From Chitinophagaceae bacterium (lineage in GTDB: Bacteria > Bacteroidota > Bacteroidia > Chitinophagales > Chitinophagaceae), in contig JAGXRG010000063.1 of NCBI GenBank assembly GCA_018335935.1, positions 62,001 through 126,000 on the forward strand: a stretch of DNA of 64,000 bases, written 5' to 3'. Position 1 is the stretch's first letter; the number at the start of each line of letters is the position of its first letter. Under the pieces are notes generated by a model. That model was not told where the DNA came from and ran no database searches. It saw nothing but the letters and a program-made list of their open reading frames with translations. Positions 14,003 to 23,988 of this stretch are shown here, one piece after another. A program made the position numbers and the translations under genes.

Positions 14003-15141
14003 TACAATCTTGTTTTTAACTGTTGCACCATTTGAGCTTTCCAACTTGAAAAATTGCCAGCTTGAATTTGTGTTCTGGCTTCTGTAACCAACCATAAATA
14101 AAAACTTAAATTATGAATGCTGGCAATTTGCAACCCTAAAATTTCATTGGCAACAAATAAATGTCTTAAATAAGCTTTACTATAATAATTACTAGTTGCA
14201 CAATTTAAATCTATATCAATTGGGGAAAAGTCTTTAGCCCATTTTTTATTTTTAATGTTAATGATGCCTTTGCTGGTGAACAACATTCCATTTCTTCCAT
14301 TACGAGTAGGCATTACACAATCGAACATATCAATACCCAAAGCTATGCTTTCTAAAATATTCCATGGGTTACCCACACCCATTAAATAACGAGGTTTATC
14401 AGTTGGTAAATGTTCACAACAAAGCTCTGTAAACTCATACATCATTTCTTCTGGTTCACCAACACTTAATCCACCAATAGCATTACCCACAGCATTTTTA
14501 GAAGCAATATATTGTGATGAAGCAATTCTTAAATCTTTAAAAGTACTACCCTGAACAATCGGAAATAAATTTTGTGAATAGCCATATTTATCAGGCGTTT
14601 CAGCCAATCTGTTTACACATCTATCTAACCAACGATGAGTGAGTTCCATACTTTTTTTAGCATAGATATATTCACTAGGGTAAGGTGGGCATTCATCAAA
14701 AGCCATAATAATATCTGCACCAATACTTCTCTCAATATCCATTACATTTTCCGGAGAAAACATGTGCTTACTGCCATCGATATGACTTTGAAATATTACA
14801 CCTTCTTCTTTAATTTTTCTATTTGCTGCCAATGAAAAAACCTGATAACCACCACTGTCTGTAAGTATGGGTTTATGCCATCCATTGAATAAATGTAACC
14901 CTCCTGCAGCTTCTAAAACTTCAATACCTGGTCTTAAGTATAAATGATAAGTATTGCCTAAAATAATTTGTGCTTTTACTTCTTCTTTAAGTTGTTGTTG
15001 ATTCACTGCTTTAACACTACCAACTGTACCCACAGGCATAAAGATTGGAGTTAAAATTTCTCCATGATCTGTAGTTATTTTCCCTGTTCTTGCTTTAGAT
15101 TGAGAATCTGTTTGCTCTAATTGAAACTGCAATACTGCCAT
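14002..15141 (-). CDS. tgt: queuine tRNA-guanine transglycosylase
   Basis: A 379-residue enzyme that exchanges guanine-34 of GUN tRNAs for preQ1 on the way to queuosine. Conserved motifs are LGNTYHLYLRPG, LTDSGGYQVFSL (catalytic Asp near 95), AFDECPPYP, GGLSVGEP and IDMFDCVMPTRNGRNG. The C-terminal zinc site is atypical: aligned to the usual CxCxxC...H pattern, DLNCATSNYYS retains only Cys314 and the distal His343 (SIHNL), with Leu and Ser at the other two positions. Whether zinc is still bound is open. The stop overlaps the ispG start by one base, implying translational coupling. QueA, another queuosine enzyme, is at 36.25 kb. Confidence 0.94.
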   Translation of the reverse strand: MAVLQFQLEQTDSQSKARTGKITTDHGEILTPIFMPVGTVGSVKAVNQQQLKEEVKAQIILGNTYHLYLRPGIEVLEAAGGLHLFNGWHKPILTDSGGYQVFSLAANRKIKEEGVIFQSHIDGSKHMFSPENVMDIERSIGADIIMAFDECPPYPSEYIYAKKSMELTHRWLDRCVNRLAETPDKYGYSQNLFPIVQGSTFKDLRIASSQYIASKNAVGNAIGGLSVGEPEEMMYEFTELCCEHLPTDKPRYLMGVGNPWNILESIALGIDMFDCVMPTRNGRNGMLFTSKGIINIKNKKWAKDFSPIDIDLNCATSNYYSKAYLRHLFVANEILGLQIASIHNLSFYLWLVTEARTQIQAGNFSSWKAQMVQQLKTRL

Positions 15142-15180
15142 TGAATAATGCTAAATGTTAAATGATTAATGTTGAATAAT
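15142..15180. repeat. AT-rich imperfect tandem tract upstream of tgt
   Basis: Repeated TAAATG, TTAATG and TGAATAAT units in the 110-base gap between tgt and the upstream serine hydrolase gene. A GATATTTG at 15197-15204 (minus strand) matches seven of eight positions of TAnnTTTG and could be the tgt promoter, in which case this tract would be in the 5-prime leader. Confidence 0.4.
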
Positions 15181-15251
15181 CTCTTTTCAACTTTTGCAAA
15201 TATCATTAGTTTTAGATTAACCATTTTAGCTTTTAACTTTTTACTATTGAC

Positions 15252-16430
15252 CTAATATGCTTCATCAACCAATTGTTTCAATTCTTTATACCTTTCTCCT
15301 CTGCCTTTGCTTTTGATGTTGAGTGTAAATAAAATTGCACAATATTTTTTTTCATTATCTACCCAAGGAAAAGTTCCAAACAATCCAGGACTTGTTATTG
15401 CACTTGATCTTTGATTACCAATTGCATTATCCATTACCCATGCTCCAAAGCCATAGCCCCAATTTCCAGCTTCGACAGGTGTGTAAACTATTTTACAATC
15501 TTTACTTACATAATTTTTTTGCATGTCTATAATAGATTGTTTAGAAATAATTTGTTTTCCATTGAACTTTCCATGATTTAAAATCATTTGCAAAAATTTC
15601 AAATAATCATTTGGAGTACTATATGCACCACCAGCTGCTAAAGGCACTTTTACATTTCCAAAATCAGTGTCTTTCATTTTAAGTGGTTTAGCAATTCGTT
15701 CTTGAAATAAAGTTTCAAAATCTTTATTGCCTACTACTTCACAAATTGCTGCAATAATTTGTAAACCTGCATTTCCATAATGAAATGTCTTTCCAGGCTC
15801 ACCTTCCATTTCAGTTTTTGCAATAGAATCCATGGCATCTTGCATACTATTCCAAGGATTTAATTTGTTGCTTAAACCTCCATTTTGTTTTTGTTGCATT
15901 TTTTCTCTAAAACTTCCTCTTCCATTTTCATCTCCATTATTCATAGCATCCATTACACCAATTTGTTTAATACCAGTTAAATGGCTTAAACAATGCCATA
16001 CTTTAATATTTCCTTTTCCATGAGTAGTCATAACAGGTAAAAATTTGCCAATGGAATCTTCAAGATTTATTTTCTTTTCATCAACAAAAGTCATTGCCAA
16101 TGCTGCTGTTAACCATTTACTACAACTTGCAATTCTTTGTTTGGTATTGGCATCAAAATCATTCAAATCAATATCTCTTCCAGTTTTTTTTGCAATTCTT
16201 TTTCCAATAAATTTTTGTTTTCGGGTAAGTTCATTTGCAGCATTTTCATAAACTGTTTTTCCATCTTTCCAAACTAATAATACCGCTCTTCCACCTAAAT
16301 TAGAAACATTGTTATCTAACCAATCATCTAGCTTGGAAAAATTATTTTGAGCTTGTACAAACTGCAAGAATAACAGAGCAATGATAAATAATCGGAAATG
16401 CAGACAGAAGAATTTAACTTTATGTGCCAT
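15252..16430 (-). CDS. serine hydrolase, class C beta-lactamase-like
   Basis: A 392-residue periplasmic protein of the beta-lactamase/D-aminopeptidase-like (PF00144) family. A signal peptide covers residues 1-27 (ending in FVQAQ). The nucleophile motif SxxK is RIASCSKWLTAALAMTF (about residue 92), and the second motif Y-x-N is FHYGNAGLQIIAAI (about residue 201). CLSHLTGIKQIGVM matches the family's LLxHxSG region. Such proteins hydrolyse D-amino-acid peptides, esters or beta-lactams, or act as peptidoglycan carboxypeptidases; the actual substrate here is unknown and resistance should not be assumed. It is divergent from clpB with 63 bases between starts. Confidence 0.88.
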   Translation of the reverse strand: MAHKVKFFCLHFRLFIIALLFLQFVQAQNNFSKLDDWLDNNVSNLGGRAVLLVWKDGKTVYENAANELTRKQKFIGKRIAKKTGRDIDLNDFDANTKQRIASCSKWLTAALAMTFVDEKKINLEDSIGKFLPVMTTHGKGNIKVWHCLSHLTGIKQIGVMDAMNNGDENGRGSFREKMQQKQNGGLSNKLNPWNSMQDAMDSIAKTEMEGEPGKTFHYGNAGLQIIAAICEVVGNKDFETLFQERIAKPLKMKDTDFGNVKVPLAAGGAYSTPNDYLKFLQMILNHGKFNGKQIISKQSIIDMQKNYVSKDCKIVYTPVEAGNWGYGFGAWVMDNAIGNQRSSAITSPGLFGTFPWVDNEKKYCAILFTLNIKSKGRGERYKELKQLVDEAY

Positions 16431-16432
16431 AG

Positions 16433-16462
16433 TTGCTGAAAATTAGATGTGGATTATGTTTT
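16433..16462 (+). promoter_or_regulatory. probable clpB promoter (TTG - 19 bp - TATGTTTT)
   Basis: A -33-like TTG at 16433-16435 is separated by 19 bases from TATGTTTT (16455-16462), which matches seven of eight positions of TAnnTTTG. Spacing is that expected for Bacteroidota sigma-A. The element overlaps an alternative upstream start of the clpB frame and so supports initiation at 16494. Confidence 0.45.
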
Positions 16463-16493
16463 GAGGTTATGGTATAACAAAAATAAAGATTAT

Positions 16494-19088
16494 ATGAATT
16501 TAAATAATTATACTATTAAGGCTCAAGAGACGATTCAAGCAGCCCAACAATTTGCTTTTAATAACAATAATATTAATATAGAAACAAATCATTTGTTAAA
16601 AGCTCTGTTGAGCGATAAGGATAGTCCTATTGAATATTTACTAAAGAAAAATAATGTTAATCTCAATTTGATTCAAACTAAAAATGAAGAAGCTTTAAAA
16701 CGTTTACCAAAGAATGATTCTGGAGAAGCTGCACAAAGTGTAAGTAGAGATGTAAACAATGCTTTACTAAAAGCAAATGCAAGTTTAAAACAATTTAAAG
16801 ATGAATTTGTAAGTGTTGAGCATTTAATGATTGGATTGCTACAAATAAATGATGATACTGCAAAGACTTTAAAAGATGGAGGTTTAACAGAGAAGGGTTT
16901 AGTTGCAGCTATTGTTGAATTAAGAAAAGGTTCAACTATCAACTCTGCTACACAAAGTAATCAATATAATTCTTTACAGAAATATGCTAAAAATTTAAAT
17001 GAGCTAGCCAGAAATGGTAAGCTAGACCCTGTCATAGGCAGAGATGAAGAAATTAGAAGAACACTACACATTCTTTCGAGGAGAAGTAAAAATAATCCCA
17101 TACTTGTTGGTGAACCTGGTGTAGGTAAAACTGCAATAGCAGAGGGTTTGGCCATGAGAATTATTAATGGTGATGTTCCTGAAAATTTAAAATCGAAAAT
17201 TATTTATGCACTTGATTTAGGTCAGCTAATTGCTGGTGCAAAATATAAAGGTGAGTTTGAAGAAAGACTAAAAGCAGTAATTAAAGAAGTAACAGAAAGT
17301 GACGGCGAGATTCTTTTATTTATTGATGAAATACATACTCTTGTTGGTGCTGGTGCTAGTGAAGGTGCTATGGATGCTGCTAATATTTTAAAGCCTGCAT
17401 TGGCAAGAGGAGAGTTAAGAGCTATTGGTGCAACAACATTAAATGAGTATCAAAAATATATTGAAAAAGATAAAGCTTTAGAAAGAAGGTTTCAAAAAGT
17501 TTTGGTTGATGAGCCAAGTGTTGATGATGCTATTTCTATTTTAAGAGGTTTAAAAGATAGATATGAAACACATCATCATGTTCGTATAAAAGATGAAGCC
17601 ATTATTGCTGCAGTTGAATTATCGCATCGTTATATTACAGATCGTTTTTTACCAGATAAAGCAATTGATTTAATTGATGAAAGTGCTGCTAAGCTTAGAT
17701 TAGAGATGAACAGTATGCCAGAAGAATTAGATGAATTAGAAAGAAAAATACGACAACTTGAAATTGAACGTGAAGCTATTAAAAGAGAAAAAGATGAAGC
17801 TAAATTGAAAGAATTAGGAGAAGAAATTTCTTTACTATCTGTTCAAAGAGACACTTTCAAATCGAAATGGAAAGAAGAAAAAGAGTTGGTAGATCAAGTT
17901 CAAAATGCCAAAGCGAAAATTGAAGATTTAAAACTTGAAGCAGAACAAGCAGAACGTAATGGCGACTTTGGTAAGGTTGCAGAAATTCGTTATGGCAAAA
18001 TAAAAGAACAAGAATCTATCATCTCTAATATCTCTACACAACTTGAAAATAGTGAAGAAAAAAGAATGATGAAGGAAGAAGTAGATGCAGAAGATATTGC
18101 AGAAAATGTAGCACGTGCAACCAATATTCCTGTAACTAAAATGATGCAAAGCGAAAGAGATAAATTGTTGAATTTAGAAGATGAATTACATAAAAGAGTT
18201 GTAGGTCAGCAAGAAGCAATTGTTGCTGTTTCAGATGCTATTAGAAGAAGTAGAGCAGGTTTACAAGATCCTAAAAAACCAATAGGGTCATTCATTTTCT
18301 TAGGCACAACAGGTGTTGGAAAAACTGAATTAGCAAAAGCATTAGCCAATTATTTATTTGATGATGAAAGTATGATGACAAGAATTGATATGAGTGAATA
18401 TCAAGAAAAGCATACTGTATCTAGATTAGTGGGTGCTCCTCCTGGATATGTTGGTTATGATGAGGGTGGTCAACTTTCTGAAGCAGTTAGAAGAAAGCCT
18501 TATAGTGTGGTATTGTTAGATGAAATTGAAAAAGCTCATCCAGATGTTTGGAATGTATTGTTACAAGTTTTAGATGATGGTAGATTGACTGATAACAAAG
18601 GACGATTAGTGAATTTTAAAAACACCATTATCATTATGACCAGTAACATTGGTAGTCATTTAATTCAAGAAAAGTTTGAAAATGTAACTGAAAATAATAT
18701 TGAAGATGTAACTGAAAAGGCTAAGGTGGAAGTGATGAGTTTATTGAAAGAAACCATACGACCAGAGTTTTTAAATAGAATTGATGAGATTATTATGTTT
18801 CATCCTTTACTACAAAAAGAAATTAAAGGCATTATAAAAATTCAATTAGATGAATTAAAGAATAGGGTTTCTGAAAATGGAATTAATTTAGATTTCAGTA
18901 ATTATTTAGTTGAATATTTATTACAGAATGGCTATGACCCTACTTTTGGAGCAAGACCATTAAAAAGGCTCATTCAAAAATCGATAGTAAACGAGTTGAG
19001 CAAAAAAATATTAATGGGCGATATAGATAAAACAAAAACTATTTTAGTTGACGTTTTTGATGGTATAGTTGTATTTAGAGAACATTAA
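16494..19088 (+). CDS. clpB: ATP-dependent chaperone ClpB
   Basis: An 864-residue cytoplasmic disaggregase of the Hsp100 family that works with DnaK. Start taken at ATG 16494 ([15 protein letters not shown]), since the upstream 15 codons overlap the promoter and are not family-like. Order: N domain (1-145), first AAA+ module with Walker [14 protein letters not shown] and Walker [15 protein letters not shown], coiled-coil middle domain (about 400-520, rich in Glu, Lys and Leu heptads), second AAA+ module with [13 protein letters not shown] and [14 protein letters not shown], and the C-terminal domain. The ClpB-type middle domain and the absence of a ClpP-binding IGF loop separate it from ClpA and ClpC. 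A small secreted protein gene follows after five bases. Confidence 0.96.
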   Translation: MNLNNYTIKAQETIQAAQQFAFNNNNINIETNHLLKALLSDKDSPIEYLLKKNNVNLNLIQTKNEEALKRLPKNDSGEAAQSVSRDVNNALLKANASLKQFKDEFVSVEHLMIGLLQINDDTAKTLKDGGLTEKGLVAAIVELRKGSTINSATQSNQYNSLQKYAKNLNELARNGKLDPVIGRDEEIRRTLHILSRRSKNNPILVGEPGVGKTAIAEGLAMRIINGDVPENLKSKIIYALDLGQLIAGAKYKGEFEERLKAVIKEVTESDGEILLFIDEIHTLVGAGASEGAMDAANILKPALARGELRAIGATTLNEYQKYIEKDKALERRFQKVLVDEPSVDDAISILRGLKDRYETHHHVRIKDEAIIAAVELSHRYITDRFLPDKAIDLIDESAAKLRLEMNSMPEELDELERKIRQLEIEREAIKREKDEAKLKELGEEISLLSVQRDTFKSKWKEEKELVDQVQNAKAKIEDLKLEAEQAERNGDFGKVAEIRYGKIKEQESIISNISTQLENSEEKRMMKEEVDAEDIAENVARATNIPVTKMMQSERDKLLNLEDELHKRVVGQQEAIVAVSDAIRRSRAGLQDPKKPIGSFIFLGTTGVGKTELAKALANYLFDDESMMTRIDMSEYQEKHTVSRLVGAPPGYVGYDEGGQLSEAVRRKPYSVVLLDEIEKAHPDVWNVLLQVLDDGRLTDNKGRLVNFKNTIIIMTSNIGSHLIQEKFENVTENNIEDVTEKAKVEVMSLLKETIRPEFLNRIDEIIMFHPLLQKEIKGIIKIQLDELKNRVSENGINLDFSNYLVEYLLQNGYDPTFGARPLKRLIQKSIVNELSKKILMGDIDKTKTILVDVFDGIVVFREH

Positions 19089-19093
19089 ATAGT

Positions 19094-19564
19094 ATGAAAA
19101 AAATAATTATTCTAGTTTTAGCACTTGCAATCAGTTCGATTTCTTTTGCCCAAAGTGAATTTGCAAAACATTTTAAAATTTGGTTAGGAAATTGGGAAAT
19201 GAAAACTCCTAATGGTATTACAATTGAGAGCTGGGTTCTAAAGAATGAAACTTCATTATTGGGTAAAACTGTTTTACTAAAACCTGAAGGCGATAGTATA
19301 TTACAAGAAACCATTGAACTTATAAATTTAGGAAATCAAATTTTATACTTACCAAGAGTAAAAAATCAAAATAACAATCAGGCTATTTCTTTTAATCTAG
19401 TAGAATTTAATGATAAGTATTTTGTATTTGAAAATAAGAAACATGATTTCCCACAAAGAATTAGTTACGAATTTTTAACAGAAGATAGTTTAATTGCCAC
19501 GATAGAAGGTGTAAAAAATAAAATTCGAAAAAAGATTAACTATAGTTATAAGAAAATTAAATAA
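19094..19564 (+). CDS. small secreted protein, DUF6265-like
   Basis: A 156-residue protein with a signal peptide (residues 1-20, ISFAQ). The mature part resembles a lipocalin-like beta-barrel of the DUF6265 kind: FKIWLGNWEMKTPNGITIESW near the start, IELINLGNQILYLPRVKNQNNNQAISFNL in the middle, and the diagnostic FENKKHDFPQRISYE. Function is unknown. It starts five bases after clpB and is probably cotranscribed, though no functional link to ClpB is known. A strong hairpin ends the unit. Confidence 0.75.
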   Translation: MKKIIILVLALAISSISFAQSEFAKHFKIWLGNWEMKTPNGITIESWVLKNETSLLGKTVLLKPEGDSILQETIELINLGNQILYLPRVKNQNNNQAISFNLVEFNDKYFVFENKKHDFPQRISYEFLTEDSLIATIEGVKNKIRKKINYSYKKIK

Positions 19565-19569
19565 AGCAA

Positions 19570-19597
19570 AGAGCCTCTTGATAAATCAAGAGGCTCT
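19570..19597. terminator. bidirectional hairpin terminator between the DUF6265 gene and ftsZ
   Basis: AGAGCCTCTTGA (19570-19581), a TAAA loop, and TCAAGAGGCTCT (19586-19597): a perfect 12-bp stem between convergent genes, six bases after the plus-strand stop and 24 bases after the ftsZ stop on the other strand. T tracts are weak on both sides. Confidence 0.75.
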
Positions 19598-19621
19598 TAC
19601 AGTTTGTGTTTAGTCGATATG

Positions 19622-21568
19622 TTAATCTGGTCGTTGACCGTCTAAGAAAGAATTTTTAGTTGAAATGAAAGTTTCATTTTTATCATTTTTATCAACAGTT
19701 ACTTTGCTATAAAAATCTTCAACAGTAGTTAAATTATTGCCATACAATTCCATGTTTCTTCTTACATAAGCTGGCACATGTTCAAATTCTGAGTTATCGT
19801 CTGTATTACTCATATTGAAAGACAAGTTACGTAATTTTTGAATTCTATCGAGAGCTCTTTTTCTTTGTTCTTCCTCTTCAGAATTTTCTAAAACAATATT
19901 ATTTACAATAGGAGTTGCAGTTGTTGTTTCTTTATTAGTAATCTCAAAAACCATTTCTATTGGCTCGGTAGTATCTTCAACAATTTCTTCAACTTTATTC
20001 TCAACTACAGCATCAACAGGTGTTTCTTTAATAGTAAGTTCAAAAACATTTTCTGCTGCCGAAACTTCTTCAGTTTTAGTTTCTACCTGAGCTGTGGTTT
20101 CAGTAAAATTATTGGAGTAAATATTTGAAGGTTTACTTAATATATTATGATTTGCAAGAATGCTTGCTGTATTGTCAGTGTTTGTATTTTCTTCATTAGT
20201 GTTTGCACTGAACATAGTTTCTGTAGGATTGAATTCTTCGGCATCTTCATCATCATTATTTCCAAAATAAGGCATGACTTCTGGTTCTGAAGAACCTAAT
20301 TCTAACTCGAAAATTTCTGTTTCTCTAGCATCTAACATTTCTTCTCTTTGTGCATCAAAGTCGTTCGTTGTATAAGCTACTTCATTAGCTTCCATTTCAA
20401 ATTCATAGCTTGGCACAAATTCAACAATTTGAGATTCAAAAACATTTTGATCATCAAACTGTAAGGTTTGTTGAAGCATAGAAGTAGTGTTCTCAACAAC
20501 TTTATCTTCAACAGCATCTTGATTTAATTTAAGAATTATTTTTTCACCTTTTGGTTCTTCTTTTTCTTTAACTTTTACGAAATTTTCTTTTGCAAAAGGA
20601 TCTTTATGTTCAAAACCTGTAGCTATAATAGTAATTCCAATTTTCTTATCTAAACTATTATCAGATCCCATACCTACAATAACATCAGTATGTTCACCTG
20701 CTTGAGTTCTTAAATATTCATTAATGGTTTCCATTTCATCCATAGTACATTCATATTCTCCTTCTGCACTATTAATATTTATAAGAATCCATTTAGCACC
20801 TTTAATATCACTATCGTTTAATAATGGAGAATTTAATGCTTCTTCAATGGCCAGTTGAGCTCTATTATCACCCTCAACAGCTGCACTTCCTAAAATAGCA
20901 ACACCACCATTTTTCATTACTGTACATACATCTGCAAAGTCAACTATAATGTGACCTTTACTATTAATAATATCAGTAATACATTTTGCTGCTGTAGCTA
21001 AAACATTATCGGCTTTACTAAAAGCTTCTTTCATTTTTAAATTACCATACTGCATGCGTAATTTATCGTTACTGATAACTAGTAAAGTATCTACATGAGG
21101 TTTTAAAGCTTTAATACCTTCTTCAGCTTGTTGCATTCTTCTAGGGCCTTCAAAAGCAAATGGAGTAGTAACTATACCAACAGTTAAAATACCTAATTCT
21201 TTACAGATTTGTGCAACAATTGGTGCACCACCTGTGCCTGTTCCTCCACCCATACCAGCAGTAATGAATGCCATACGAGTATTCACTTCGAGAATACTTT
21301 TAATTTCTTGAAGAGATTCTTCTGTAGCTTGTTTTCCAACTTCTGGATTTGCACCAGCACCTAAACCTTGTGTTGAAGCAGGGCCTAATTGTATTTTATT
21401 TAAAACTTCACTAAGTTCAATTGCTTTTGCATCGGTATTACATACTACAAAGTCTACGCCTTCAATATTCTGAGCATTCATGTAATTAACGGCATTACTG
21501 CCTCCTCCACCTATCCCAATAACTTTTATTATTGAGGATTTTTGTTTTGGTAAATCAAAATGTATCAT
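19622..21568 (-). CDS. ftsZ: cell division GTPase FtsZ
   Basis: The tubulin-like protein that forms the cytokinetic ring. It has 648 residues, with a canonical globular domain (about 1-325) including [14 protein letters not shown], the GTP-binding [16 protein letters not shown] (GGGTGTG at 107-113) and the T7-loop region around [27 protein letters not shown]. An unusually long acidic linker follows (about 325-590, rich in Glu, Asn, Thr and Val). Near the end [12 protein letters not shown] (about 597-608) resembles the conserved C-terminal peptide that binds FtsA, then about 40 more residues end in [10 protein letters not shown]. It is the last gene of the dcw cluster and a hairpin terminator lies just beyond it. 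Confidence 0.97.
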   Translation of the reverse strand: MIHFDLPKQKSSIIKVIGIGGGGSNAVNYMNAQNIEGVDFVVCNTDAKAIELSEVLNKIQLGPASTQGLGAGANPEVGKQATEESLQEIKSILEVNTRMAFITAGMGGGTGTGGAPIVAQICKELGILTVGIVTTPFAFEGPRRMQQAEEGIKALKPHVDTLLVISNDKLRMQYGNLKMKEAFSKADNVLATAAKCITDIINSKGHIIVDFADVCTVMKNGGVAILGSAAVEGDNRAQLAIEEALNSPLLNDSDIKGAKWILININSAEGEYECTMDEMETINEYLRTQAGEHTDVIVGMGSDNSLDKKIGITIIATGFEHKDPFAKENFVKVKEKEEPKGEKIILKLNQDAVEDKVVENTTSMLQQTLQFDDQNVFESQIVEFVPSYEFEMEANEVAYTTNDFDAQREEMLDARETEIFELELGSSEPEVMPYFGNNDDEDAEEFNPTETMFSANTNEENTNTDNTASILANHNILSKPSNIYSNNFTETTAQVETKTEEVSAAENVFELTIKETPVDAVVENKVEEIVEDTTEPIEMVFEITNKETTTATPIVNNIVLENSEEEEQRKRALDRIQKLRNLSFNMSNTDDNSEFEHVPAYVRRNMELYGNNLTTVEDFYSKVTVDKNDKNETFISTKNSFLDGQRPD

Positions 21569-21610
21569 TGATTTAAATTTTAGGGTTAGTGATCTCTGGT
21601 AAAGTAAATT

Positions 21611-22990
21611 TTACATCATTTTGTCATCTTCTTCTTTGAAAATATCAATGATGCTTCGTTGTACTTTATCCCAAAAGTTTAATTTATTTTTTCTATCCTC
21701 ACCACTAGGTTGTTTAACTAATGGTTCTGGGTTTGCTTTAATTTCGTCTACAGGGTTTTCTTTCTTTAATTTTTTAGGAACTTGTATTGGTTTATACTGT
21801 TCTGTAAAATCTTTATATTGCTTCTCGTAGTCGTTATATCCTTTTAATATAAGACCTAAGCAAGTACTGTACATTGGTTTTTTTAATTCTTCAATATGGT
21901 TTGGAGCTAAATGTTCAGTAGGTAACCCAATTCTTGCATTTAAGCCAGTAGCATATTCTGTTAACTGAATTAAGTGTTTTAATTGTGCACCTCCACCTGT
22001 TAATATTACGCCACCATTTAAAGTTTTATTATCTAAACCAACTTGTTTAAGATGATAAACTACAAAGTCTAAAATTTCATCCATTCTAGCTTGTATAATC
22101 TGACTTAAAGTTTTTACACTAATCTCTTTAGGAGGTAATCCTCTAATTCCAGGGACTGTAACATATGCATTTGCATTAGCATCGCTAGCCCATGCACTAC
22201 CATATTGAACTTTTAGTGCTTCGGCATAACTGCGTAAAACGCCTAAACCAACTTGAATGTCATTTGTAATATTTTCACCTCCAAATGGAATTACAGCAGT
22301 ATGCTTTAAAATACCATCGTGAAACACAGCAATATCACTTGTTCCACCACCAATATCCAAAACAACAACACCTGCTTCAAAGTCAACATCACTCATTACA
22401 GAACCTGCACTAGCCAAAGGTTGTAGCACTAAATCTTTTATACTTAACTCGCAACGAGTAACAGCTCTATTAATATTTCTGATGGCATTTTTATCGCCAG
22501 TTATGATATGAAAATTTGCACCAACTTTTACTCCATTATAACCTACAGGATCTTTTATAGCATTAATATTATCTACATGAAAATCTTGTGGAATAACGTC
22601 AATAATCTGATCTCCTGCTGGAATGAAAGTTTTTCTTTGATTTTCTATTAAAAGGTCAACTTCGTGTGCTTGAATTTCTAGTTCAGATTCTTGTCGAACT
22701 ATATCGCCACGAGTTTGTAAACTTTTAATATGATGCCCTGCAATACCTACATACACCTCTTTTATTTCTAAATCTGGATTGCTTTCATAACAATTTTTTA
22801 ATGCCTGATTAATTGCACGAACGGTAAAATCTATGTTTAACACCTGACCATGTTTAACACCATTGCTTGGAGCTTTACCAAAACCTAAAATTTCTAACTT
22901 ACCTTGTTCATTTTTTCTTCCTGCTATTGCTACAATCTTGGTAGTGCCAATATCTAACCCTACAATTATTGGTGCCTCATGATTATTCAT
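21611..22990 (-). CDS. ftsA: cell division protein FtsA
   Basis: A 459-residue actin-like ATPase that anchors FtsZ to the membrane. Present are the phosphate-1 motif VGLDIGTTKIVAIAG, the SHS2/1C domain region (YVGIAGHHIKSLQTRG), phosphate-2 VVLDIGGGTSDIAVF and the adenosine motif GVILTGGGAQLKHL. The C terminus has a Lys/Pro-rich linker and an amphipathic helix FWDKVQRSIIDIFKEE that would insert into the membrane. Length is slightly above the E. coli protein because of that linker. It lies 42 bases before ftsZ, with a 170-base gap upstream to ftsQ, the largest inside this cluster, in which no gene or clear promoter was recognised. Confidence 0.96.
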   Translation of the reverse strand: MNNHEAPIIVGLDIGTTKIVAIAGRKNEQGKLEILGFGKAPSNGVKHGQVLNIDFTVRAINQALKNCYESNPDLEIKEVYVGIAGHHIKSLQTRGDIVRQESELEIQAHEVDLLIENQRKTFIPAGDQIIDVIPQDFHVDNINAIKDPVGYNGVKVGANFHIITGDKNAIRNINRAVTRCELSIKDLVLQPLASAGSVMSDVDFEAGVVVLDIGGGTSDIAVFHDGILKHTAVIPFGGENITNDIQVGLGVLRSYAEALKVQYGSAWASDANANAYVTVPGIRGLPPKEISVKTLSQIIQARMDEILDFVVYHLKQVGLDNKTLNGGVILTGGGAQLKHLIQLTEYATGLNARIGLPTEHLAPNHIEELKKPMYSTCLGLILKGYNDYEKQYKDFTEQYKPIQVPKKLKKENPVDEIKANPEPLVKQPSGEDRKNKLNFWDKVQRSIIDIFKEEDDKMM

Positions 22991-23160
22991 ACAAAATTTT
23001 TGTTAGTTTCTTAGATAGAAAATCTGTAAAAATTGAAAAACTTTTACGCCTATCCTTGTGATAACGATTTTTTTACCTTTTTATTTTTAAGTTCATCATC
23101 TATTTATGAATAAAAAATATTAATTACTTTTTTGTAGAATTCGTATTAATAAATTGCTTT

Positions 23161-23985
23161 TCATCTTCTTAAAGTGTCGTTATTTAATATTATTAAACTA
23201 TCTTTTGTAATAGGCCTATTTTCTTTACGTTTTGCTACAATCTGATTATTAAACCTCAAATCAATTGTTTCATATGTACTCACTCCATTTTTAATCCAAG
23301 CTGCTGTGTAAAAAGCCTTCATTTTTTCAAATTTTTCTTTAGCAAATTGTATATCTCCAAATAAAATAGTTTCATTCCCCAAAGTGGGTATTAATTCAAA
23401 CTTTCCATTATTGGTAATATTTATTTGTGCAATTTGTGCTTTCCAAAAAGAATCAAGAGTAATAAGATTGGCTAAGTTTGTAACCTGAGCTAATAAAATA
23501 CTATCAGGAACGGAGAGTTTTACATTATCACTTGGGAAATTACTTATCACCACTACTCTAGTTGTAGCATTGTTTTTTATAGGTAGCCTTTCTCCATTTT
23601 CATCTAAATAATAAGAATTACCATTTACTGTAAACAATCTTGCTATGGCTTCATTCTGATCAATATCTACATGCAACACATTATTGTTTTCAAAATAAAT
23701 TTCACTATTTCTAACCCAAGGATTTTTTTTAATAACTCTTTCTAGTATAGATAGATTAATTTTTTTAATAGGCAATCGTTCAACTTTACCTCTTGAATTA
23801 ATAAGCTCAGCAATTTCGTCTTGTGTTATAAAATTACTTTGATCATGATGATTAATTTTAATAACTAAGTTATTACAAAACTCATTTTTTCTATGTTGCA
23901 TAGCTGCCACAAAAAGCACTAAAGTGCCGATGGCTAAAGCAAGCCAAAATACATTTAGAAAAATATGTTTAAATTTTTGTTTCAA
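23161..23985 (-). CDS. ftsQ: cell division protein FtsQ/DivIB
   Basis: A 274-residue bitopic divisome protein. A single membrane segment near the N terminus (about residues 9-28, FLNVFWLALAIGTLVLFVAA) is followed by a POTRA-like domain (LVIKINHHDQSNFITQDEIAELI, RVIKKNPWVRNSEIYFEN) and the beta domain. It links early and late division proteins in the periplasm. The start is a TTG at 23985, because the next Met (residue 29) would remove the membrane segment and no ATG lies upstream before the murC stop three bases away. Sequence divergence is high, as usual for FtsQ; synteny between murC and ftsA makes the call secure. Confidence 0.88.
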   Translation of the reverse strand: MKQKFKHIFLNVFWLALAIGTLVLFVAAMQHRKNEFCNNLVIKINHHDQSNFITQDEIAELINSRGKVERLPIKKINLSILERVIKKNPWVRNSEIYFENNNVLHVDIDQNEAIARLFTVNGNSYYLDENGERLPIKNNATTRVVVISNFPSDNVKLSVPDSILLAQVTNLANLITLDSFWKAQIAQINITNNGKFELIPTLGNETILFGDIQFAKEKFEKMKAFYTAAWIKNGVSTYETIDLRFNNQIVAKRKENRPITKDSLIILNNDTLRR

Positions 23986-23988
23986 AAT

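Noticed and set aside
14003-14095. Longer ispG starting inside tgt
   Set aside because: The extra 31 residues lie entirely within tgt coding sequence on the same strand in another frame and have no family similarity, while the ATG at 14002 overlaps the tgt stop neatly.
15252-16430. Beta-lactam resistance gene
   Set aside because: SxxK and YxN alone define a broad serine-hydrolase family including peptidases and esterases. There is no AmpR-type regulator or mobile context, so resistance is not supported.
22991-23160. Possible small RNA or promoter in the ftsQ-ftsA gap
   Set aside because: The 170 bases are AT-rich with T runs, but no TAnnTTTG on the minus strand, no stable hairpin and no open frame were found.
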